A DNA stretch of 18,699 nt. It comes from CAYMOV01 sp964392085 (GTDB lineage: Bacteria; Oederibacteriota; Muellerivitia; Muellerivitales; Muellerivitaceae). The notes below the pieces were generated by a model, which was given only the letters and a program-made list of their open reading frames with translations, had not been told where the DNA came from and did no database searches. The stretch lies in contig CAYMOV010000049.1 of the NCBI GenBank assembly GCA_964392085.1, positions 1 through 18,699 of the forward strand, read 5' to 3'. The translations under genes and the position numbers were made by a program. Below, piece after piece: positions 13,322 to 18,699 of the stretch (positions are counted from its first letter, which is position 1; each line of letters opens with the position of its first letter).

Positions 13322-14140
13322 ATGATCTCCATTTTGATCCTTACATTCAATGAAGAAAAGAACATCAAAGATTGTCTGGATTCTGTTTCTTGGTCTAAGG
13401 ACGTTTTGGTATTTGATTCATACAGTGAGGATTCGACCTTACAAATAGCTAAAAAATCAGGTGCGAGGGTTATACAAAGGCGCTTCGATAACTACGGTTC
13501 ACAACGGCAGGCTGCTCTTGAGAAGGGTAAGTTTAAATATCCATGGATCCTGGTTTTAGATGCCGATGAACGCGTAGATGAGGAATTGGCGGTGGAATTG
13601 AAGGCAATCGCTTATGATAAAAGTGTTCTGCACGATGGTTTTCGCATTAGACGGATGGATCATTTCCTTGGACACTGGATACCCCGATCCACCCTTTATC
13701 CGACTTGGCATCTACGTTTCTTCAAAGGAATTGGTGCCAGATATGAAAAGAGGACGGTTCACGAACATCCTGTACTCACAGGTTCAATTGGGGAGTTGAA
13801 AGGTCATTTGCACCACTTCTCTTTCAACAAAGGTTTAGATGAATGGTTAGCTAAACATAAAAAATATGCCAAGTTGGAAGCCGCAGAGGGTCTGGCTTTA
13901 GCTCGTCAACCCATAGACTGGGTGGACTTCTTCAGTCCGGACCCGGGCCGGCGGCGGCGTTCATTAAAGGCCTTTTCTTACCGGTGGCCATGCCGAGGGG
14001 TTTTCCGTTTCCTATACATGATGATGGTAAGGATGGCCTTCCTGGATGGCCCAGCCGGCATCCGTTACAGTTGGATGATTAGTCGCTATGAAAGCTGGGT
14101 GAATCAAGAGATGATTATCTTGAGGAAAGCCGGGCAATGA
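13322..14140 (+). CDS. GT2-family glycosyltransferase, WaaE/KdtX-like
   Basis: This 272-residue GT-A enzyme shows MISILILTFNEEKNIKDCLD, then VLVFDSYSEDSTLQIAKKSG, WILVLDADERVDEEL with the DxD pair Asp80/Asp82, and YPTWHLRFFKGIGARYEKRT with VHEHPVL. This is the arrangement of WaaE/KdtX-type enzymes that add beta-linked glucose or similar sugars to LPS core or lipid-linked oligosaccharides. It has a membrane-associating C-terminal segment (FRFLYMMMVRMAFLDG). Composition changes inside the gene: up to about 13.9 kb it is AT-leaning, after that it is GC-rich (SPDPGRRRRS). This suggests a recombination join at the 3' end. It overlaps the next gene by 4 bases (ATGA). Confidence 0.85.
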   Translation: MISILILTFNEEKNIKDCLDSVSWSKDVLVFDSYSEDSTLQIAKKSGARVIQRRFDNYGSQRQAALEKGKFKYPWILVLDADERVDEELAVELKAIAYDKSVLHDGFRIRRMDHFLGHWIPRSTLYPTWHLRFFKGIGARYEKRTVHEHPVLTGSIGELKGHLHHFSFNKGLDEWLAKHKKYAKLEAAEGLALARQPIDWVDFFSPDPGRRRRSLKAFSYRWPCRGVFRFLYMMMVRMAFLDGPAGIRYSWMISRYESWVNQEMIILRKAGQ

Positions 14141-15453
14141 GGACGAAAATCTTAGTCCTTTATCACTTCTATTACCCCGATGACGTGGTCAGCGCACGGG
14201 AATTCTCTGATCTATGTGAAGGCATTGTTGAGAGGGGATTTAACGTCGAGGTTTGGGCGGGGAACCGGGCTTGCCATGATCCTTCCGCTAGCTACGGCCC
14301 ATCGGAAGAAACCATTAGAGGCGTCAAAATCCGAAGATTCTGGCGACCGGCATTCAACCAGCACTCCTTCTTGGGCCGCATCATCAACTCGATTTGGCTT
14401 CAGAATGTCTGGTTCTGGAAGCTCCTGTTCACCTTTACGCTGAAGCCCGACATCATTATGACTGGCACCGACCCGCTCTTACTGGTCCTGGCCACGCCTT
14501 TCTTCAAGCTCATCCGACCCAAGGCCAAGATGGTCCATTGGGCCTTCGACCTCTACCCCGAAGCCGCGGTGGCCGATGGCTTGGTGTCGGGGGATGGCCT
14601 GCTAGTAAAAACCATCCGCTTCTTCCTCCGCCGCGCCTACGCCTCTTGCGACTTGATCGCCGACCTCGGCCCTTGTATGAGAAGACTGCTTGTTCGTTAT
14701 GACAACGGTGGTGAAGTGGGACAACCCGTTTCAGTAGTGAAAACCGTTGAGGAGAAGTTCGGAATTAGGAACGAGGAGTTAGGAGTTAAATCCAATTCAA
14801 ACGGTAGAAAACATATAACCTTGACCCCTTGGGCGTTGGAAGAACCGGTGACTCCTCTCGCATCAGATCGTATGGAAAGGAAATTGCTCTTTGGCGACTC
14901 GTCTTTGGGTCTTCTATATTCTGGTAGTTTCGGACGAGCCCATGAGTTTGAACTTATCTTGAAATTGGCCCGTATGTTGGGGAATAGAGCGGCTTTCGCA
15001 TATAGTGTTCGAGGTTCACGTCTGGAAGAGTTAAAGAATGCGATCAGCGCAAATGACCAAAACATTCGCTTTGCGGAATTTGCGTCGCCTGATCAACTTT
15101 CGGCTCGCCTCTCGTCTCCGGATATTCATATCGTCAGTCTTCGGCCCCAATGGAACGGCACCGTGGTACCTTCCAAATTTTTTGGTGTCCTTGCAATCGG
15201 GAGACCTGTTTTGTTTGAAGGAGACTCTAATTCTGATATTTCCCAATGGATCCGCAAGTATAAGGTGGGCTGGAACCTGCAACATGATAATTTACAATCG
15301 ACGGCAGAGGAATTGATCCGGTTTAGTAAGGATACTGTTAACAAAGCAGCGATGTACAAGCACTGCCACACGGTTTATCAGGAACACTTCTCGAAGAAGG
15401 CAGTTATCGATAAATGGGAAGGTGAATTGAACCAATTAATACAATTAGAATAA
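14137..15453 (+). CDS. GT4-family glycosyltransferase, WbuB-like, with a repeat-derived insert
   Basis: This is a 438-residue GT-B enzyme. The N-terminal half has LYHFYYPDDVVSAREFSDLC, TGTDPLLLVLATPF and HWAFDLYPEAAVADG, all typical of WbuB-type enzymes acting on amino-sugar acceptors. The C-terminal half has LLYSGSFGRAHEFEL and the donor-site region SLRPQWNGTVVPSKFFGVLA, then GRPVLFEGD. Between the domains (residues of about 205-245) lies unusual sequence, KFGIRNEELGVKSNSNGRK. It is encoded in part by four 7-base units at 14761-14788. The 5' half is GC-rich and the 3' half AT-leaning, the reverse of the preceding gene. The reading frame stays intact and ends the plus-strand operon; only 19 bases separate it from the convergent gene. 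Confidence 0.85.
   Translation: MRTKILVLYHFYYPDDVVSAREFSDLCEGIVERGFNVEVWAGNRACHDPSASYGPSEETIRGVKIRRFWRPAFNQHSFLGRIINSIWLQNVWFWKLLFTFTLKPDIIMTGTDPLLLVLATPFFKLIRPKAKMVHWAFDLYPEAAVADGLVSGDGLLVKTIRFFLRRAYASCDLIADLGPCMRRLLVRYDNGGEVGQPVSVVKTVEEKFGIRNEELGVKSNSNGRKHITLTPWALEEPVTPLASDRMERKLLFGDSSLGLLYSGSFGRAHEFELILKLARMLGNRAAFAYSVRGSRLEELKNAISANDQNIRFAEFASPDQLSARLSSPDIHIVSLRPQWNGTVVPSKFFGVLAIGRPVLFEGDSNSDISQWIRKYKVGWNLQHDNLQSTAEELIRFSKDTVNKAAMYKHCHTVYQEHFSKKAVIDKWEGELNQLIQLE
14761..14788 (+). repeat. Four tandem 7-base units (GGAATTA type) inside a coding sequence
   Basis: The units are GGAATTA, GGAACGA, GGAGTTA and GGAGTTA, head to tail. They encode GIRNEELGV in the linker of the GT4 enzyme. Heptamer arrays of this composition are usually intergenic minisatellites, so a coding copy is unusual. 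Confidence 0.75.
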
Positions 15454-15472
15454 CCTAACTGAAATTAAACTT

Positions 15473-16324
15473 TTAAAAATTGAATGTTGATTTAAAGGTT
15501 TTCCACCAAGTGGAATTTTCATCCCATGCGATATTAGTAACATAGTCCCATATCACAGTTCCATCGGCCTTCGATTTAACGGTTTTGAGTTCCATTTTCC
15601 AAAATGACTTTGGCAAAAATTCTCCGGGCAACTTAGAAATTGATTGATGATAACGTGGCCAGATATATGGATAAACCGGCTTATTGTAAAGCTTTGCTTG
15701 TTGAATCATAGCGGTAGCGAATGTTTTCCATTTATCGGGATCGGCCGTTAGGGTGTAAAGACTCGGGAAAATAACATCTACAATATTTGCTAATGGTTTT
15801 AATCGATCGTTTTGATTTTGCCAATATTGATATGGAGCAGAGCCGGGTGAATTTTGAGCCCGGTTGAGATCCCGTATCGGCAAGAATCCATAAATTCCAA
15901 CTTGGGTTTTGGGCGATTCATCATGAATCCATCCGATAATAGTTTTGAAATTGTTGATGGTCATATTAATGGCTTCATCATTTCCTAAAGCGGGCCACCG
16001 CTCAATGTCCAAACACACTAATGGAACGTTATTGATTTTCCAGTATTTTGCTAGATCTCTTACTCGCTTTTCTACAGTTGGGGAAAGATCTTTATGACTA
16101 CCTGGGGGAATCATCTCGGGTGAAAGTATTGGATCAAGTATGGTATTTTCATAAACCACTACTAATTTATTTATCCTATTACTGTTCAAGATCGGTCTGT
16201 TCAAATACCCACCTATCGCGTCATACAATTTGAAATCTGTGCCAAACATGGGATCTGCGAATAGCATGAAAACGGTTGAAACGAAAAACGGAAGGAACAT
16301 TTTTAGGAAATCAGAGGTTTTCAT
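15473..16324 (-). CDS. Exported hyaluronidase-like (GH56-like) TIM-barrel protein
   Basis: This 283-residue protein has an N-terminal signal sequence (MKTSDFLKMFLPFFVSTVFM, then LFADPMFG), so it acts outside the cytoplasm. The core resembles the GH56 hyaluronidase barrel: VPLVCLDIERWPAL carries a D-x-E pair (Asp106, Glu108), like the D-W-E-E-W-R-P active site. IVDVIFPSLYTL, KPVYPYIWPRYH and DGTVIWDY occupy the expected later strands. It may cleave a glycan, possibly the polymer made by the neighbouring cluster, or it may be an inactive relative; family assignment is by eye. ATG 16324 (after GAGAGATC) is preferred over an upstream in-frame ATG at 16360, which would put 12 polar residues before the signal. 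It is convergent with the GT operon and AT-leaning like it. Confidence 0.55.
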   Translation of the reverse strand: MKTSDFLKMFLPFFVSTVFMLFADPMFGTDFKLYDAIGGYLNRPILNSNRINKLVVVYENTILDPILSPEMIPPGSHKDLSPTVEKRVRDLAKYWKINNVPLVCLDIERWPALGNDEAINMTINNFKTIIGWIHDESPKTQVGIYGFLPIRDLNRAQNSPGSAPYQYWQNQNDRLKPLANIVDVIFPSLYTLTADPDKWKTFATAMIQQAKLYNKPVYPYIWPRYHQSISKLPGEFLPKSFWKMELKTVKSKADGTVIWDYVTNIAWDENSTWWKTFKSTFNF

Positions 16325-16476
16325 GATCTCTCGATTCTGAGGTGAGGGATGTAGGTGCACAGTCTGTTTGGTTTGGTAATAGAAGATATCTTAAATGGAG
16401 ACAGATTCAAGGTGCCCAAATTTAAATAATAGTGCGTCGAGACGCTGACTATCGTTTTGATTGCGATTGTTGAGGT

Positions 16477-16729
16477 GTCAGGCTGGACTTGCCCCGTGAA
16501 AATGGACACCTCAGCTTAGGGTAGTTTCCGCCTCAAACCCAACCGGACTTTTGTAGCCGAGCGTCGAATGAAGTCGGGTCCGGTTGTAGAAAACCTCAAT
16601 GTATTCGAACACCTTGGACCGGGCCTCCTCCCGGCTGTTGAACCGCACCATCTTGACCATCTCGTTCTTCAGCGTCTTGAAGAAGCTTTCCACCACCGCG
16701 TTGTCGTAGCAGCTTCCTTTGTGGTTCAA
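16477..16729 (-). mobile_element. IS3-family transposase 3' fragment with right terminal region (right copy)
   Basis: On the minus strand, the frame 16729 to the stop at 16511 gives LNHKGSCYDNAVVESFFKTL, then KNEMVKMVRFNSREEARSKV and FEYIEVFYNRTRLHSTLGYK. This is the end of the IS3 OrfB rve/DDE domain, with the last catalytic Glu in VVESFF. After the stop come the terminal bases down to 16477 (or 16476), where the + strand reads TGTCAGGCTGG, a TG-starting inverted-repeat end. The first catalytic Asp residues and all of orfA are missing. The broken edge at about 16730 abuts a GGGTCAGG motif. The last 135 bases match 7276-7410 in opposite orientation. Confidence 0.88.
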
Positions 16730-16734
16730 ATAGA

Positions 16735-16759
16735 GGGTCAGGTACTGACAATTGACAAT
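16735..16759 (-). repeat. CCTGACCC-family motif at the broken edge of the right IS3 fragment
   Basis: On the minus strand this reads ATTGTCAATTGTCAGTA followed by CCTGACCC, and the transposase frame resumes about 5 bases later. It resembles the AATTGTTGATTGTGAG repeats at 1968 and 3306 only loosely, but shares the CCTGACCC end and the position right at a gene break. Confidence 0.5.
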
Positions 16760-16966
16760 ATTTCCAACCGGATGAAAACATTCTTCGGCGGGCTACCGGG
16801 TCGTTGGCAGGACCGGCTGTTTAGGTAGGAACTCTTGAAGTTCTGGGGAAGCCTCTTCCGAGTCGGCCTGTCGTGGGTCGGCATCAACGACTTCGCCCAC
16901 CGTTTAAGACCCGCCCGATCCAGCTTTCTTTGGGCGCCCAGGGGTGGATATCCCTGATTATCTGAT
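16760..16966. other. Unassigned spacer between the IS remnant and the ATPase operator
   Basis: I see no recognisable gene. On the minus strand a frame of about 70 codons is open (it includes GAQRKLDRAGLKRWAKSL). I do not recognise it, and it has no clear start. The stretch is GC-rich like the flanking chromosome. Confidence 0.4.
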
Positions 16967-17015
16967 TACTCAATCAATGAGTAAGGGTACTCAATGATTG
17001 AGTAAAAGGTATAAT
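16967..17015 (+). promoter_or_regulatory. Twin operators and leaderless-type promoter of the ATPase gene
   Basis: Two 17-base inverted repeats, TACTCAATCAATGAGTA (16967-16983) and TACTCAATGATTGAGTA (16988-17004), share the form TACTCA-N5-TGAGTA. They start 21 bases apart, about two helical turns. A perfect -10 TATAAT (17010-17015) follows 5 bases later, with ATG at 17022. The second site fills the -35/-10 spacer, so a bound dimer would block RNA polymerase. Transcription from this -10 should begin at or within a base or two of the ATG. Confidence 0.75.
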
Positions 17016-17021
17016 CGCCGC

Positions 17022-18245
17022 ATGGCCACCCACCCCCGCCCCGCCCAAGACTCCGGTTCCGACCGGGCCCCCGTCACCTTCGCCTACCGCCGCCCGGTGG
17101 TCGCGGACCTTTTGAAGGCCCTCGCGAAAGGGCCGCAGCTCCTCCAGATCGTCATCGGGCCCCGGCAGGTCGGGAAGACCACGGCGGTCCTGCAGGTATC
17201 CCAGGAATGGCCGGGGGAGACCGTTTTCGCCGCCGCTGACGGGCCGCTCCCCCCGGGGCCCGAGTGGGTCGAGACCCATTGGGAAAGGGCGACCCGGGCC
17301 TGCCGCGGGAACCGGGGGGCCCTCCTCGTCCTGGATGAAATCCAGAAAGTGCGGGGCTGGAGCGGGACGATTAAGTCCCTGTGGGACCAAGAACGCCGCC
17401 GTCCCTCGGGGTTGAAGGTGATCCTCCTGGGTTCCTCGGCGCTGCTGGTCCAAAAGGGCCTCAGCGAGAGCCTGGCGGGAAGGTTCTTCCTGCACCGTTG
17501 CACCCATTGGAATTACCCCGAGATGCGTAAGGCCTTCGGTTGGTCCTTGGACGAATGGATCTTCTTCGGCGGGTACCCGGGCGCCGCGGCCTTCCGGAAC
17601 GAGGAGGCCGCCTGGCGGAATTACGTGGTGGATTCCCTGGTGGAGACGGTCCTTTCACGGGATGTCCTGCAGATGAACACGGTGGCCAAACCCGCGCTCT
17701 TGCGCCACTTGTTCGGTTTGGCGACCGCCCATCCGGCCGAGATCCTCTCCTACAACAAGATGCTCGGGCAATTGCAGGACGCCGGGAACACCACCACCCT
17801 GGCCCATTACCTCCAACTCCTCGGCCAGGCCTACCTGGTCTCCGGCCTGGAGGCTTACCGGGTCGGGAGCCGGTCGAAACGGGGGAGCAGTCCCAAGTTG
17901 ATCCTTTGGAACAACGCCCTCGTGACGGCGTTTAGGGGCGAGGGTTTCGCCCAGGCCAGGAGGGACACCGCGTTTTGGGGCCGGTTGGTCGAGAACGCGG
18001 TGGGCGCGCACATCCTGCAGCGTCCGGATCCGACCGTCGGCGGCGTTTACTATTGGCGTCAAGGCGACGAGGAGGTCGATTTCATCCTCACGACCGGCAA
18101 GGCCGTGACCGCGCTGGAGGTCAAGTCGGGCCGACAGTCCCGGGCTACCGGCTTGGCGACATTCCGGGGGAAATATCCCGGCGTCCAGGCGCGGTTGGTG
18201 GGATCGGGCGGCATACCGCTGGAGGAATATTTTTCAGGTCATTGA
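17022..18245 (+). CDS. AAA-type ATPase with DUF4143 domain
   Basis: This 407-residue protein has an N-terminal AAA_14 domain: Walker A GPRQVGKTT (residues 46-54), Walker B LLVLDEIQK (Asp105, Glu106), and the sensor strand VILLGSSALL. The C-terminal DUF4143 region ends in a PD-(D/E)xK-like core, EVDFIL (Asp353) and ALEVKSG (Glu366, Lys368). Such ATPases are very common and poorly understood; a nuclease-like or DNA-linked role has been suggested for the C-terminal part. An in-frame TTG at 16998 would add eight residues but lies within the operator and upstream of the -10. ATG 17022 is therefore the likely start, with no leader. The gene stands alone. Confidence 0.88.
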   Translation: MATHPRPAQDSGSDRAPVTFAYRRPVVADLLKALAKGPQLLQIVIGPRQVGKTTAVLQVSQEWPGETVFAAADGPLPPGPEWVETHWERATRACRGNRGALLVLDEIQKVRGWSGTIKSLWDQERRRPSGLKVILLGSSALLVQKGLSESLAGRFFLHRCTHWNYPEMRKAFGWSLDEWIFFGGYPGAAAFRNEEAAWRNYVVDSLVETVLSRDVLQMNTVAKPALLRHLFGLATAHPAEILSYNKMLGQLQDAGNTTTLAHYLQLLGQAYLVSGLEAYRVGSRSKRGSSPKLILWNNALVTAFRGEGFAQARRDTAFWGRLVENAVGAHILQRPDPTVGGVYYWRQGDEEVDFILTTGKAVTALEVKSGRQSRATGLATFRGKYPGVQARLVGSGGIPLEEYFSGH

Positions 18246-18509
18246 AAATGGAGTCCGACGGGAAAACAGGATGGTCCGAAAGGCGAAAAGCGGAACCCCC
18301 GCCGCAAATGACCGAAAGGGTCAGGCACAACAATCAACAATTGCCGATTGGGGAGTCGGGTGCCGACCATTGACACCCAGGCATTGTCCTGACCCCCTGA
18401 TCCGCCGCGCTTCGCGGGGACTTGCGGTATGACCCTCAATCATGTTCCATCGGTCCTGGCGGGGTTATAGTCGATGATCCGGTTCAGGATTCGCAGGGCG
18501 GAGGGCGAT
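18246..18509. other. Spacer after the ATPase gene
   Basis: This holds one minus-strand CCTGACCC-family repeat (18318-18342) and a further TCCTGACCCCC near 18388-18398. It also has the upstream region of the response-regulator gene. I see no gene or convincing terminator. Confidence 0.5.
18318..18342 (-). repeat. CCTGACCC-family repeat, AATTGTTGATTGT type, minus strand
   Basis: Read on the minus strand: AATTGTTGATTGTTGTG then CCTGACCC. It shares the first 13 bases and the end with the copies at 1968-1993 and 3306-3331, with a changed centre (TTGT for GAG). It lies 73 bases after the ATPase stop. Confidence 0.65.
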
Positions 18510-18699
18510 ATGGAACAACTGATCTTGGCGGTGGACGATGAGGCGCCGGCGCGTGAACTCTACCTGGACGTCTTCGCGGAGGCGGGGTTCAAGGTGCACG
18601 CCGTCCGGGACGTCATGGACGCCGTGAAGTTCCTCGACGGGAATTTCGTGGACCTGGTGGTGACCGACATCCGCATGCCCGGGTCCAGCGGCCTGGCCC
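18510..18699 (+). CDS. Response regulator receiver domain (partial, 5' end)
   Basis: ATG 18510 has GGAGG at 18500-18504. The 63 codons present read MEQLILAVDDEAPARELYLD, then VFAEAGFKVHAVRDVMDAVK and DLVVTDIRMPGSSGLA. The acidic pair DDE at residues 9-11 and the phosphoacceptor Asp in VVTDIRMPG are those of a CheY-like receiver domain. The output domain lies beyond the window, so its target is unknown. Nothing here ties it to the glycan genes. Confidence 0.9.
   Translation, partial: MEQLILAVDDEAPARELYLDVFAEAGFKVHAVRDVMDAVKFLDGNFVDLVVTDIRMPGSSGLA

Larger units (their letters stand above)
7590..13900. other. AT-rich glycan-gene island (compositional block)
   Basis: From the start of the Wzx gene to roughly the middle of the GT2 gene the sequence is plainly AT-rich, with AAA/AAT/TTA/ATA codons dominating. 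The flanking genes are GC-rich with C/G third positions. The left edge coincides with the IS3 and WecA-tail remnants. The right edge falls inside a gene (near 13.9 kb), and AT-rich sequence returns after about 14.7 kb and in the minus-strand gene at 15473-16324. This is a common signature of horizontally acquired serotype clusters. Confidence 0.8.

Noticed and set aside
16568..16828. Plus-strand open frame over the right IS3 remnant
   Set aside because: It is the antisense of a clear transposase fragment and extends into unassigned spacer.
17655..18062. Minus-strand open frames inside the ATPase gene
   Set aside because: They are GC-rich antisense shadows; the plus-strand gene has full AAA and DUF4143 motifs.
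1..18699. CRISPR arrays, tRNA and rRNA genes
   Set aside because: I looked for regularly spaced repeats and for tRNA-like cloverleaf ends and saw none. The dispersed repeats here are irregularly spaced and not arrayed.

Overview
The window is a surface-polysaccharide (capsule, exopolysaccharide or O-antigen) locus from a GC-rich bacterium. The lipoprotein signal, the Wzx/Wzy-type genes and the tyrosine-autokinase tail suggest a diderm. The GC-rich genes use TTG and GTG starts freely, and one lipoprotein carries long Thr/Pro-rich linkers of a kind I associate with metagenome-derived candidate phyla. I cannot name the taxon. A run of 100 N at 1562-1661 shows this is a scaffold.

Layout. (a) 1-284: the 3' end of a bacterial tyrosine kinase with a tyrosine-rich tail, the usual regulator of Wzy-dependent polysaccharide export. 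(b) 531-1777: a Thr/Pro-rich lipoprotein that contains the assembly gap. (c) 2057-2808: an intact Phd/VapC-type toxin-antitoxin pair. (d) 2809-3713: a long gene-free stretch of short dispersed repeats and hairpins, ending in a structured leader. (e) 3714-5381: a WecA/TagO-family initiating sugar-phosphate transferase with a soluble C-terminal extension. (f) 5497-7589: a graveyard of small modules: DUF433 with a broken DUF5615 toxin, an intact MntA/HepT pair, a 5'-truncated YafQ toxin, an IS3 transposase 3' end, and an 18-codon tail of a second WecA-like gene. (g) 7630-15453: one tightly packed operon of flippase (Wzx), polymerase (Wzy), GT87, GT4, WcaF-like acetyltransferase, GT2 and a second GT4. 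It is markedly AT-rich as far as about 13.9 kb. (h) 15473-16324, minus strand: an exported hyaluronidase-like TIM-barrel protein. (i) 16477-16729, minus strand: a second IS3 remnant. (j) 17022-18245: an AAA/DUF4143 ATPase with twin operators and a promoter predicted to give a leaderless mRNA. (k) 18510-end: the start of a response regulator.

How the parts fit. The WecA-like enzyme would load the first sugar phosphate on undecaprenyl phosphate. The GT4, GT2 and GT87 enzymes would extend and decorate the unit, the WcaF-like enzyme would acetylate it, Wzx would flip it, Wzy would polymerise it, and the autokinase would control chain length and export. The exported GH-like protein may trim the product.

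The most unusual signals are these. (1) A short motif ending in CCTGACCCC sits directly at the broken 5' edge of several decayed genes and recurs across the window. (2) Two IS3 right ends, 135 bp each, ungapped and differing at 8 positions by hand count, face inward from either side of the AT-rich glycan cluster. (3) A second WecA-like C-terminus abuts the cluster. Together they suggest that the glycan cluster and the toxin-antitoxin modules were brought in, duplicated and eroded by recombination at these short repeats.
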